DNA of 30,276 nt from an uncultured Bacilli bacterium (GTDB lineage: Bacteria > Bacillota_I > Bacilli_A > RF39 > UBA660). A program made the position numbers and the translations under genes. The notes beneath the pieces are model-generated. The model was given only the letters and a program-made list of their open reading frames with translations. It made no database searches and had not been told where the DNA came from. Location: the NCBI GenBank assembly GCA_944331885.1, contig CALVJF010000003.1:1-30276 (forward strand), written 5' to 3'. This document shows positions 7,582 to 15,428 of the stretch, piece by piece; within the stretch, counting starts at the first letter, position 1; each line of letters opens with the position of its first letter.

Positions 7582-8952
7582 TTATAATTTTTCTTTTATT
7601 TCATTTATTATTTCTTGCAATTGTTTATTATCTTTCAAATCACTTTCTATTTTATCACAAGCGTGAATTACTGTCGAATGATCTCGATTTCCAAATTCTA
7701 AACCAATTCTTGGAAAAGATTCATCAGTTAATAACCTACATAAATACATGGCTATTTGTCTTGGATAAGCGATATTTGCACTTCTTTTTTTGCTTTTTAA
7801 AATATCTACAGTTAAGTTATAGTAATCAGCAACAGCCTTTTGAACACTAGATATTTGATTATTGGTATATATATTTTTAGATAAATAATCTTTTAAATAA
7901 TCAATTGCCAATTCTAAAGTAATTTTACTTGGAACATTCATTGCTATCATTGCTGCTAATCTATTTAATGTTCCTTCCAAAGCTCTGACATCGCCATCAC
8001 AATTACTTGCAATATATTCTATGGCTTCTTCAGAAACTTTATCAGCCCAAGAAAAATTTTTCATTTTATCCTTTAAAATCAAGCACCTTAAGTTAAAATC
8101 TGGTGGAAAAATATCTACAGGCAATCCCCAAGTAAATCTACTTCGCAGTCGCTCTTGTAATAGTTTTAAATCCTCAGGAGATCGATCGGAACTAATAATA
8201 ATTTGCTTATTATTACGATGTAATTCATTAAAAGTGTGAAAAAATTCTTGCTGCGTTTTTTCTGCCCCAACCAAGTACTGAATATCATCTATTATCAATA
8301 CATCGACATTACGATATTTATTTTTAAAATTATTTGCATAATCTAAAGAATTTTCATAATCATTAAGATTAGCAATGCCAGTAAAATCATTTCTAAAATC
8401 ATCACTTGTTGTATATAAAACCTTTAAATTACTATGTTGACTTATGTAATTTCCAATCGCATGCATTAAATGAGTTTTACCTAACCCACTTTTTCCATAA
8501 ATAAATAGAGGATTATATATTTTACCAGGTGACTCAGCAACAGCTAAAGCAGCAGTTTTAGCAAATCTATTTGTATCCCCTACTACAAAATTATCAAAAT
8601 TTAAATTAGGTTGTAAATTACTGACAAAAGTCTCTTGCGCACCATTACTAGTAATAACGTCATCAATTGTATTTTCAATAATATTTTGTACCGAATTCTT
8701 TTTAAATTCACCTTCTAAATAAAACTCAATATCAAAAGTTTTACCAGTTAATTTATTAAAAGTATCTTCTATTAAATTATAATAATTATCTCCTAACATA
8801 TTTTTATGAATTGTCATAGGAACCTCAATGGCAATTTTTTCATCAGTTGCTTCTAAAAGTTTAATATTAGCGAACCATGTAGCAAAAGAAACTGGGTTTG
8901 TTTCATTACTGATAATTTCTAAAAATTTTTTCCAAACTTCTTCAGTTACCAT
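7582..8952 (-). CDS. dnaA: Chromosomal replication initiator protein DnaA
   Basis: AAA+ initiator that binds DnaA boxes and unwinds oriC. It has an N-terminal interaction domain, a variable linker, then Walker A (GKSGLGKTH), Walker B (LIIDDIQYL) and the C-terminal DnaA-box-binding signature GNRDHSTVIHACDKI. The frame is open to an ATG at 8976, but that codon has no ribosome site. I prefer the ATG at 8952 (456 residues), preceded by GGGGTG, which gives a normal start (MVTEEVWKKFLEII). It is transcribed away from the DnaA-box cluster at 9103-9163. A DnaA-box-like TTTTCCACA lies in its upstream region (9001-9009, minus strand), consistent with autoregulation. Confidence 0.98.
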   Translation of the reverse strand: MVTEEVWKKFLEIISNETNPVSFATWFANIKLLEATDEKIAIEVPMTIHKNMLGDNYYNLIEDTFNKLTGKTFDIEFYLEGEFKKNSVQNIIENTIDDVITSNGAQETFVSNLQPNLNFDNFVVGDTNRFAKTAALAVAESPGKIYNPLFIYGKSGLGKTHLMHAIGNYISQHSNLKVLYTTSDDFRNDFTGIANLNDYENSLDYANNFKNKYRNVDVLIIDDIQYLVGAEKTQQEFFHTFNELHRNNKQIIISSDRSPEDLKLLQERLRSRFTWGLPVDIFPPDFNLRCLILKDKMKNFSWADKVSEEAIEYIASNCDGDVRALEGTLNRLAAMIAMNVPSKITLELAIDYLKDYLSKNIYTNNQISSVQKAVADYYNLTVDILKSKKRSANIAYPRQIAMYLCRLLTDESFPRIGLEFGNRDHSTVIHACDKIESDLKDNKQLQEIINEIKEKL

Positions 8953-8976
8953 TACTACACCCCACAGTCCGCTCAT

Positions 8977-9189
8977 TGGTAAAGTTATTTTATCTCAACT
9001 TGTGGAAAATTAAAAGCATAATTTTTATAAATTTTTTAAATGCACAGTTTATTAACATATTTATAAACAAACAACAAAGCATAATTCTTGGCATTCCGGC
9101 AATTATCCACATTATCCACAAATTTTTAATACACATGTTTAAAAAGTTATCCACATATCCACAGATAATTTGTTGATAATTTTATGCAC
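8977..9189. other. oriC: Replication origin (oriC), dnaA-rpmH intergenic region
   Basis: This AT-rich region between the divergent dnaA and rpmH genes holds exact TTATCCACA boxes at 9103-9111, 9112-9120 (directly abutting) and 9147-9155, and a one-mismatch ATATCCACA at 9155-9163. A TTTTCCACA lies on the minus strand at 9001-9009. A short GC-rich patch (GGCATTCCGGC, 9090-9100) abuts the tandem boxes. Gene orientation switches here, as at Bacillus origins. Together with the boxes between dnaA and dnaN it forms a probable bipartite origin. The unwinding element itself was not located. Confidence 0.88.
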
Positions 9190-9219
9190 TTGACTTTTTT
9201 TAGAATCTAATATTATAAT
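9190..9219 (+). promoter_or_regulatory. rpmH promoter
   Basis: TTGACT (9190-9195) and TATAAT (9214-9219) with an 18-nt spacer form a strong sigma-A-type promoter upstream of rpmH. Confidence 0.8.
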
Positions 9220-9254
9220 AAGAAAGCTTTATTTAGATGTGGAGGTGCAAATTA

Positions 9255-9377
9255 ATGAAAAGAACTTATCAACCAAATAAAAGAAAAAAAGCAAAAAAAC
9301 ATGGTTTCTTTGCTCGTAAGGAAACAAATATTCTTAAATCAAGAAGAAAAAAGGGACGTAAACAACTTTGCAAATAA
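9255..9377 (+). CDS. rpmH: 50S ribosomal protein L34
   Basis: Small basic protein of the large ribosomal subunit, the classic marker next to oriC. The 40 residues begin MKRTYQPNKRKK and end KGRKQLCK, the L34 pattern. It is about four residues shorter than the usual 44, with the shortening in the middle of the sequence (around RKETNILKS). The start is an ATG with GGAGGTG 9-10 nt upstream. It is transcribed away from oriC, and a terminator-like hairpin separates it from rnpA. Confidence 0.96.
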   Translation: MKRTYQPNKRKKAKKHGFFARKETNILKSRRKKGRKQLCK

Positions 9378-9380
9378 ACA

Positions 9381-9400
9381 AACCACATTAGTGGTTTTTT
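9381..9400 (+). terminator. rpmH terminator/attenuator
   Basis: AACCAC and GTGGTT pair across the ATTA loop, followed by a T run. It lies between rpmH and rnpA, so it probably lowers rnpA expression relative to rpmH. Confidence 0.7.
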
Positions 9401-9422
9401 ATTCTATAAGGAGGTTTTTCAA

Positions 9423-9752
9423 ATAAAAAAGTGTGAAGTAGTAAAAAAAGATCAAGATTTTAGTAATATTATTCACAATGGAAAATATATTAAAAATCAA
9501 TATTTTGTTATTTATGAAATGCCTACTGATGAAGAAAAAACAAAATTTGGAATAGCTATTGGAAAAAAAGTTGGTAACGCTGTGGCTCGTAACAAACTTA
9601 AAAGACAAGTAAGATATATTATCGACAATAACAAAAATATGTTTTCAAAGGGCTTTAATTATATTATAATGATTAGGAAGAGCTGTGCTAATGTTAAATT
9701 TTCTATTCTGAGCACTAGCTTAATATCATTAATTAAAGAAAAGGTGAAATAG
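9423..9752 (+). CDS. rnpA: Ribonuclease P protein component, apparent AUA start
   Basis: Protein cofactor of RNase P, which matures tRNA 5' ends. The RNR-type motif GKKVGNAVARNKLKRQVR is intact. The first in-frame ATG (9519) would remove the conserved N-terminus (VVKKDQDFSNIIHNGKY...FVIYE). The reading frame continues upstream to ATA at 9423, which lies 8 nt after a perfect AAGGAGG (9408-9414). No ATG, GTG or TTG occurs in frame between the upstream stop at 9375 and 9519. I therefore take ATA as the likely start (109 residues, normal length). A sequencing error converting ATG to ATA is the alternative. The stop codon overlaps the GTG start of yidC by one base. Confidence 0.9.
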   Translation: MKKCEVVKKDQDFSNIIHNGKYIKNQYFVIYEMPTDEEKTKFGIAIGKKVGNAVARNKLKRQVRYIIDNNKNMFSKGFNYIIMIRKSCANVKFSILSTSLISLIKEKVK

Positions 9753-10681
9753 TGAAGGCAAAATTAAAAGTTATTACATTGTTATGTATAATCTTACTAA
9801 GCAGTGGTTGTACTAAATATGTAAAAGATGGTAATAAAGCAGTAATATATGAAGAAACAGGCCAAACGATAACAGCAAATATATTATGTAAACCAGAGGA
9901 ACCTGAATTAGTTGAATTATATGAAAAACACAATGTTGAAATCATCAATCAAGTTCCTACTTGTAAAGATTTTAAATTAGGTTCTGGTGAATACTCAAGT
10001 TTATGGGAATCGTTACTAGTTAAACCATTAGCGTATGTAATATTAAAAGTAGGGTACTTAGTAAAAAATATGGGTCTATCAGTTATGATAGTCGGATTGT
10101 TGATTCGTTTAATAATGTTACCATTTTCTCGTAAGTCAATGCTTCAGTCAGAAAATTTAAAAAAAGCTCAACCAGAAATAGCTAAATTAGAGAAAAAGTA
10201 TAAAAATAAAACAGATAAAGAATCTTTAATGATGAAAAGTCAAGAAACAATGTTTATCTATAAAAAGTACAACATTAATCCAGTATCTGGCTGTTTATTA
10301 GCGTTCATCCAATTACCATTATTCTTTGCTTTTCTAGAAGCAATTAATAGAGTTCCAGCAATTTTCGAAGGTGATTTTTTCTTCGGAATGAAATTAGGAA
10401 TGACTCCTTGGGTTGGAATAAGTAATGGCCAATATATATACATACTTTTAATAGCATTAATTATTTTAAGTACATATTTCTCATTCAAAAAAACAATGAA
10501 TTCTCAAGCTAACGGAGAAATGGAAAAACAAATGCAATTTATGATGAAATTTATGATTATTATGATTTCCTTAGCATCATTCAGTTTACCAACTGCTATT
10601 GCGCTTTATTGGATTGTAACTAATGCATTTGCAGTTTTCCAAAATATAATAATTAATAAAAGTTTAGAAAAGAGGAAGTAG
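9752..10681 (+). CDS. yidC: Membrane protein insertase YidC/SpoIIIJ (lipoprotein)
   Basis: Inserts and folds membrane proteins alone or with SecYEG. The N-terminus is a lipoprotein signal with lipobox LSSGC (Cys20). About 70 extracytoplasmic residues follow, then the five-helix Oxa1 core. The conserved substrate-binding arginine sits in the first core helix (LLIRLIMLPFSRKSM), followed by the charged cytoplasmic hairpin (KKAQPEIAKLEKKYK). The gene begins with GTG overlapping the rnpA stop (TAGTG), after an AAGGTG site. At 309 residues it is slightly longer than B. subtilis SpoIIIJ (about 260). It is followed 3 nt later by jag, the usual spoIIIJ-jag pair. Confidence 0.97.
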   Translation: MKAKLKVITLLCIILLSSGCTKYVKDGNKAVIYEETGQTITANILCKPEEPELVELYEKHNVEIINQVPTCKDFKLGSGEYSSLWESLLVKPLAYVILKVGYLVKNMGLSVMIVGLLIRLIMLPFSRKSMLQSENLKKAQPEIAKLEKKYKNKTDKESLMMKSQETMFIYKKYNINPVSGCLLAFIQLPLFFAFLEAINRVPAIFEGDFFFGMKLGMTPWVGISNGQYIYILLIALIILSTYFSFKKTMNSQANGEMEKQMQFMMKFMIIMISLASFSLPTAIALYWIVTNAFAVFQNIIINKSLEKRK

Positions 10682-10684
10682 TAT

Positions 10685-11293
10685 ATGAAAGTAGAAATAT
10701 TTGAAGGAAAGAATAAAGAGGCGTTAATTGAAAAAGCATTAAAGGAAATGGGTGTTACTGAAAAAGACATACTATATAATTTTGAAGAGTCTAAAAGTGG
10801 TCTATTTAAAGGGACTACTTATAAATTAAAAGTTATAAAAAATGAAGAAGTAGCAAGTTACCTTCGTGATTATCTTCAAGAATTAACCAAAAATATGGGT
10901 ATAGACGTTTCATTCGAAACAAAAATTCGTGGTGAACAAATTAGTATTAAAATGTATTCAGATAATAATTCTATATTGATTGGTAAAAACGGGAAAACAT
11001 TGTCAGCCCTTCAAACAATCTTGCGCCAAAAAGTATATAATCAAATTGAAAAATATCCATACATAATTTTAGATGTCGAAAATTATAAAGAAAAACAACA
11101 ACAACATCTTGAAAGACTTGCAAAACGTTTAGCAAAAGAAGTTCAAAAAACAAAGATTGATACAACAATGGAAAATATGAATTCATATGAACGCCGAATA
11201 GTTCATAATGCATTAGCAAACTTTAAAAATATTTCTACAGTAAGCGAAGGCGAAGAACCAAACCGTCACGTAATTATTAAATATAACGAATAA
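10685..11293 (+). CDS. jag: RNA-binding protein Jag/KhpB
   Basis: Cytoplasmic RNA-binding protein that pairs with KhpA in many Firmicutes and affects cell elongation and division. Domain order is Jag-N (about 1-50), a type II KH domain with the GxxG-type loop GKNGKT (about 98-103), and an R3H domain with NSYERRIVHNAL near residues 160-171. At 202 residues it resembles the B. subtilis protein. It starts at ATG 3 nt after yidC with AGGAAG upstream, and ends at a strong terminator. Confidence 0.95.
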   Translation: MKVEIFEGKNKEALIEKALKEMGVTEKDILYNFEESKSGLFKGTTYKLKVIKNEEVASYLRDYLQELTKNMGIDVSFETKIRGEQISIKMYSDNNSILIGKNGKTLSALQTILRQKVYNQIEKYPYIILDVENYKEKQQQHLERLAKRLAKEVQKTKIDTTMENMNSYERRIVHNALANFKNISTVSEGEEPNRHVIIKYNE

Positions 11294-11313
11294 ACCATGA
11301 AAATGGTTTTTTT
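11292..11313 (+). terminator. Intrinsic terminator of the rpmH-jag run
   Basis: AAACCAT pairs with ATGGTTT across a GAAA tetraloop, followed by a T run, overlapping the jag stop codon. Confidence 0.85.
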
Positions 11314-11324
11314 AATCTTTTGAA

Positions 11325-11340
11325 TATTTCCCAAGAAATA
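11325..11340. promoter_or_regulatory. Degenerate Noc-binding site / palindrome
   Basis: TATTTCCCAAGAAATA matches the Noc site except at the two central-right bases. It lies in a longer inverted repeat (GAATATTT...AAATATTC, 11322-11343). It is upstream of two perfect Noc sites. Confidence 0.6.
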
Positions 11341-11360
11341 TTCAAAGAATGAATCTTAAT

Positions 11361-11376
11361 TATTTCCCGGGAAATA
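11361..11376. promoter_or_regulatory. Noc-binding site (perfect)
   Basis: TATTTCCCGGGAAATA is an exact copy of the B. subtilis Noc-binding sequence, in the mnmE upstream region. Confidence 0.92.
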
Positions 11377-11397
11377 GGAAAATAAAAATAACTCGAT

Positions 11398-11413
11398 TAT
11401 TTCCCGGGAAATA
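11398..11413. promoter_or_regulatory. Noc-binding site (perfect) overlapping the mnmE promoter
   Basis: TATTTCCCGGGAAATA is an exact Noc site. Its centre lies about 20 nt upstream of the TATAAT at 11423-11428, so it covers the expected -35 position. The operon encodes Noc as its fourth gene. Confidence 0.92.
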
Positions 11414-11428
11414 ATTATGTGATATAAT
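11400..11428 (+). promoter_or_regulatory. mnmE-mnmG-rsmG-noc promoter
   Basis: TATAAT at 11423-11428 lies 20 nt before the mnmE start. No good -35 is visible: the hexamer 17 nt upstream, TTTCCC, belongs to a Noc-binding site. The promoter may be weak, or blocked by Noc. Confidence 0.6.
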
Positions 11429-11447
11429 ATCAAACGGAAGTGATTAT

Positions 11448-12803
11448 ATGGAAGATACAATTTGCGCTATTTCAACTAGTTTAGGGGTAGGAGCTATTTC
11501 AATTGTGAGGCTTAGTGGTCCAGAAGCAATAGCAATAACAAATAAAATATATAAAGGAAAAGATTTAACTAAAGTTGAATCCCATACTATCAACTATGGT
11601 CACATTTACGAGAACGATAAAATAATTGATGAAGTATTAGTTTCAGTAATGCGAGCTCCTAAAACATTTACAACTGAAGATGTAGTTGAAATTAATTGTC
11701 ATGGTGGCATAGCATCAACCAATAAAATCCTCGAACTATTACTAACAAACGGCTGCCGTTTAGCAGAGCCAGGAGAATTTACAAAAAGAGCTTTTTTAAA
11801 TGGAAGAATAGATTTAATCGAAGCTGAAGCTGTTAGTGATATAATAAACGCTCAAACAGAAAATTCCCGCTCTTTAGCCATTAACCAATTGACGGGAGAA
11901 CTTTCAAGAATTATTCAGAATCTTCGTCAAGAAATTTTAAGTTTAATGGCCAACATAGAAGTTAATATAGATTTTCCTGAATATGAAGATGCCGAAGAAA
12001 TAACTCATAATGTTTTAAAACCAAAGTTAAAAGACATTAAAGCCAAACTTTTGGAAATATTAAATGAATCCAATAACTCTAAAATTATTAAAGAGGGCAT
12101 AGATGTAGCGATAATTGGTCGTCCAAATGTAGGAAAAAGCAGTATATTAAATTCACTATTAGAAGAAAATAAAGCCATAGTTACAAATATAGCTGGAACT
12201 ACTAGAGACATAGTTGAAGGATCTATCATATTAGCAGGTATAAAAATAAATTTCATCGATACCGCTGGTATTAGAAAAACAGAAGATCTAGTAGAAAAAA
12301 TTGGTGTTGATAAAAGTTTAGCAACAATTGATAAAGCAGATTTAGTAATATTAGTTTTAAATAATAATGAAAAGTTACTTCCTGAAGACCAGGAATTATT
12401 AACTAAAATTAAAAAGAAAAAACACATTATATTTGTTAATAAATGTGACTTATCTTCAACACTTACTCTTTCTGAAGATATAAAAAATGAAATTATTAGA
12501 GGAAATACTATTGAACCTAATGGCTTAAATGATCTTAAAAAAGCAATTGTTGAAATGTTTAATTTAGAATCATTTTCTCAAAAAGATTTAACTTACTTAT
12601 CGAATGCTCGTCAAATTTCTTTAGTAAAAAGAGCAATAAAGATTATAGATGAAGTAGAAGAACAACTAAATAATGAAGTTCCAGTAGATTTTTTAACAGT
12701 TGATATAAAAAATTGTTGGGATTTATTAGGAGAGATAATCGGTGCTACATATAAAGATGAATTAATTGATGAGCTGTTTAGTAAATTTTGTTTAGGAAAG
12801 TAG
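11448..12803 (+). CDS. mnmE: tRNA modification GTPase MnmE
   Basis: Works with MnmG to make cmnm5U or nm5U at wobble position 34 of tRNAs. The N-terminal folate-binding domain is followed by a helical domain holding the inserted G domain. Visible motifs are the P-loop GRPNVGKSS (around residue 222), switch region GTTRDIVEG, DTAGIRKT and NKCD. The C-terminal FCLGK supplies the catalytic Cys motif (CxGK). At 451 residues the length is normal. It is the first gene of mnmE-mnmG-rsmG-noc, preceded by a promoter studded with Noc-binding sites. The start is ATG with CGGAAG 7 nt upstream. Confidence 0.98.
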   Translation: MEDTICAISTSLGVGAISIVRLSGPEAIAITNKIYKGKDLTKVESHTINYGHIYENDKIIDEVLVSVMRAPKTFTTEDVVEINCHGGIASTNKILELLLTNGCRLAEPGEFTKRAFLNGRIDLIEAEAVSDIINAQTENSRSLAINQLTGELSRIIQNLRQEILSLMANIEVNIDFPEYEDAEEITHNVLKPKLKDIKAKLLEILNESNNSKIIKEGIDVAIIGRPNVGKSSILNSLLEENKAIVTNIAGTTRDIVEGSIILAGIKINFIDTAGIRKTEDLVEKIGVDKSLATIDKADLVILVLNNNEKLLPEDQELLTKIKKKKHIIFVNKCDLSSTLTLSEDIKNEIIRGNTIEPNGLNDLKKAIVEMFNLESFSQKDLTYLSNARQISLVKRAIKIIDEVEEQLNNEVPVDFLTVDIKNCWDLLGEIIGATYKDELIDELFSKFCLGK

Positions 12804-12811
12804 GGGTTTAA

Positions 12812-14677
12812 ATGAATTACGAAATTATAGTTGTCGGAGGCGGTCATGCTGGTTGTGAAGCAGCGAATGCTGCAAGCAAATTAGGATTTAAAACCGCACT
12901 AATTACTGCAAATATCAAAAATATAGCTGATATGCCTTGTAATCCTTCAATAGGTGGGACAGCAAAAGGAATAATTGTTCGGGAAATCGACGCTCTAGGC
13001 GGCTTAATGGGTAAAGTGGCAGATAAATCCCATTTTCAAATTAAAATGCTTAATAATGCCAAAGGCCCTGCTGTAAGATCATTAAGAGCGCAAGCAGATA
13101 AGATAACTTACCCTAATAATATGTTAAAAGAACTTCAGTCAATAGAAAATTTAGATATAATTGAAGCTATGGTTGAAGATATCATTGTTAAAGATAAACA
13201 AATAAAAGGCGTAATCCTTGAAAATAAACAAGAAATAGCATGTCAAGCCTTAATCTTAACAACAGGTACCTATCTAAAAGGAACGATATTAGTAGGAGAT
13301 ACAAAAACTCCTGGAGGACCACATGGCGAAAAAAGATCTAATTTTTTAAGTGATGCTCTAAAAAGAGAAGGGTTTACAATCCAAAGATTAAAAACAGGAA
13401 CTCCACAAAGAATAAAGAAAGATTCAATTGATTTTTCCCAAATGCAAGAAGAACTTGGCAGCCCAGAACCACTAACTTTTAACCATGATTTCCCCGCTTG
13501 TTACATTCCTAGCGAGCAAGAAAAATGTTATTTGTTATATACTAATGAAAAAACCCATGAAATAATTCGTCAAAATCTATCAAAATCAAGTATGTATGGT
13601 GGGTATGTAGAAGGAGTAGGTCCTAGATACTGCCCTTCTATTGAAGATAAAATAGTTCGTTTTAGCGATAAAGAGCGTCACCAATTATTCTTGGAACCAG
13701 AAAGTAAATATTATGATGACTGGTATTTACAAGGATTTTCCACTTCAATGCCATATGATATTCAAGAACAAATGGTTCATAGTTTAAAAGGATTAGAAAA
13801 TGCTGTAATTACTAAATATGCTTATGCTATTGAATATGATGCTATTGATCCATTACAAATAAAAGCCTCATTAGAAACAAAATTGGTAGCTAATCTTTTC
13901 ACAGCAGGCCAAATTAATGGCACAAGTGGTTATGAAGAAGCCGCAGCCCAAGGCTTAATGGCTGGAATAAATGCAGCTAACAAATTAAGAAATAAAGAGC
14001 CACTTATTTTAAAAAGAAATGAAGCATACATTGGAGTATTAATAGATGATTTAGTAACCAAAGGAACAAAAGAACCATATAGAATGTTAACGTCTCGTGC
14101 TGAATTCCGTCTCATATTAAGGCATGACAATGCCGATTTGCGTTTAAGAAAATACGGTTATGAACAAGGATTAATAACTCAAGAACAATATCAAAAACTA
14201 TTGAACAAAGAACAAAAAATTGCCGAATTAAAAGAATTTTTACAAAACAATAAATTAAAAATAACTCCAGAAGTAGAGGAGGCATTTAAAAGTCAAAACT
14301 TAAGTGTCTCAAATATGTCTCTTTCCCTTGAACAACTTGTAAAAAGACCAGGAATTACTATAGTTTTTTTACAACAATTCTTTTCTATTAATTATCCTAA
14401 AGATATAATAGAACAAGTAGAAATAAGTATTAAATATGATGGTTATATTCAAAAAACATATAAAGAAGTAGATAAACTTTTAAAATTAGAATCAAAGCAA
14501 ATTCCAAAAGATATTGATTATAGTAAAGTTAAAAATCTTGCTTCAGAAGCTCGTCAAAAACTTCAGCAAGTTCGTCCTGAAACAATTGCTCAAGCAACCA
14601 GAATTAGCGGGGTAAATCCTTCAGATATATCAATATTAAGTATTTATTTAAAAAAGGAGTACAATAAAAATGAATGA
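12812..14677 (+). CDS. mnmG: tRNA uridine-5-carboxymethylaminomethyl modification enzyme MnmG (GidA)
   Basis: FAD-dependent partner of MnmE in wobble-uridine modification. The N-terminal dinucleotide-binding motif reads VVGGGHAGCEAANAAS, followed by the family signatures CNPSIGGTAKG and GTYLKGTILVG. The C-terminal helical MnmE-binding domain includes RPGITI and ends with a region like those of other MnmG proteins (TRISGVNPSDISIL). At 621 residues it is full length. It lies 8 nt downstream of mnmE and overlaps rsmG by 8 nt. Confidence 0.98.
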   Translation: MNYEIIVVGGGHAGCEAANAASKLGFKTALITANIKNIADMPCNPSIGGTAKGIIVREIDALGGLMGKVADKSHFQIKMLNNAKGPAVRSLRAQADKITYPNNMLKELQSIENLDIIEAMVEDIIVKDKQIKGVILENKQEIACQALILTTGTYLKGTILVGDTKTPGGPHGEKRSNFLSDALKREGFTIQRLKTGTPQRIKKDSIDFSQMQEELGSPEPLTFNHDFPACYIPSEQEKCYLLYTNEKTHEIIRQNLSKSSMYGGYVEGVGPRYCPSIEDKIVRFSDKERHQLFLEPESKYYDDWYLQGFSTSMPYDIQEQMVHSLKGLENAVITKYAYAIEYDAIDPLQIKASLETKLVANLFTAGQINGTSGYEEAAAQGLMAGINAANKLRNKEPLILKRNEAYIGVLIDDLVTKGTKEPYRMLTSRAEFRLILRHDNADLRLRKYGYEQGLITQEQYQKLLNKEQKIAELKEFLQNNKLKITPEVEEAFKSQNLSVSNMSLSLEQLVKRPGITIVFLQQFFSINYPKDIIEQVEISIKYDGYIQKTYKEVDKLLKLESKQIPKDIDYSKVKNLASEARQKLQQVRPETIAQATRISGVNPSDISILSIYLKKEYNKNE

Positions 14678-15386
14678 TCAAGAATTTATTATCGCTCTTA
14701 AAGAACTAAATATTGAAATAAATGAAACCCAACAAAAGCAATTAAAAACCTACGCTGATTTTTTAACAGAGTATAACCAACATACCAATTTAACCAGAAT
14801 TGTAGATATTTCCCAAATATACTTAAAACATTTTTATGATTCATTAACACTTGTTAAAGAAATAGATTTCAACAAAATAAATAATATTCTTGACATTGGC
14901 ACATGCGCAGGGTTTCCAGGAATAATATTAAAAATATTGTTTCCACATTTAAAAGTAACTTTATTATATTCAAACCAAAAAAAAATAACGTTTTTAGAAC
15001 AGTTAAAATTAAAACTCAATGTTGATAACACAATAATTATCCACAGTCGCGCTGAAGAATTTGCCAAAAATCACCAAGAATCATTTGATCTTGTAACATC
15101 ACGAGCAGTAGCTAACATGTTAACTTTATGTGAATTGGCAATCCCAATGGTAAGAATTGGTGGCAACTTTGTAGCTATGAAAGGTACATTAGAAAATGAA
15201 GAAAATTTTAACTATGCGGTAGAAATTTTGGGAGGAACAATATTAAATATTAACAAGTTTGAATTGCCATTTGAAAAAAGCATTAGAAATTTAATAAATA
15301 TAAAAAAAATTTCATCATCACCTCAAAACTATCCTCGCGCCTACGATAAAATAATTAAAAAGCCATTGAAAAAAAAAGCAAAATAA
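14670..15386 (+). CDS. rsmG: 16S rRNA (guanine-N7) methyltransferase RsmG (GidB)
   Basis: SAM-dependent methyltransferase that makes m7G527 in 16S rRNA. At 238 residues it is the usual length and carries the RsmG signature HFYDSL (54-59). SAM motif I reads DIGTCAGFPG (75-84), with Cys79 where the family usually has Gly. The residue at the end of the second strand, normally acidic and contacting the SAM ribose, is Tyr100 (LLYSNQKK). These changes may alter SAM binding but do not obscure the identity. It overlaps mnmG by 8 nt and precedes noc. Confidence 0.95.
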   Translation: MNDQEFIIALKELNIEINETQQKQLKTYADFLTEYNQHTNLTRIVDISQIYLKHFYDSLTLVKEIDFNKINNILDIGTCAGFPGIILKILFPHLKVTLLYSNQKKITFLEQLKLKLNVDNTIIIHSRAEEFAKNHQESFDLVTSRAVANMLTLCELAIPMVRIGGNFVAMKGTLENEENFNYAVEILGGTILNINKFELPFEKSIRNLINIKKISSSPQNYPRAYDKIIKKPLKKKAK

Positions 15387-15428
15387 TGTATCATAATAAA
15401 TGATAGATAGTAAAGGGGCTGTGATAGT

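Noticed and set aside
9469..9477. TTATTCACA inside rnpA and TTATCCACA inside rsmG (15037-15045) as functional DnaA boxes.
   Set aside because: Isolated 9-mers in AT-rich coding sequence are expected by chance. They are not clustered with other boxes.
9399..9608. Minus-strand 69-codon ORF opposite rnpA, and similar antisense ORFs opposite gyrA, murA, mnmE, mnmG and argS.
   Set aside because: They are shadows of well-supported genes on the other strand, without ribosome sites or recognisable products.
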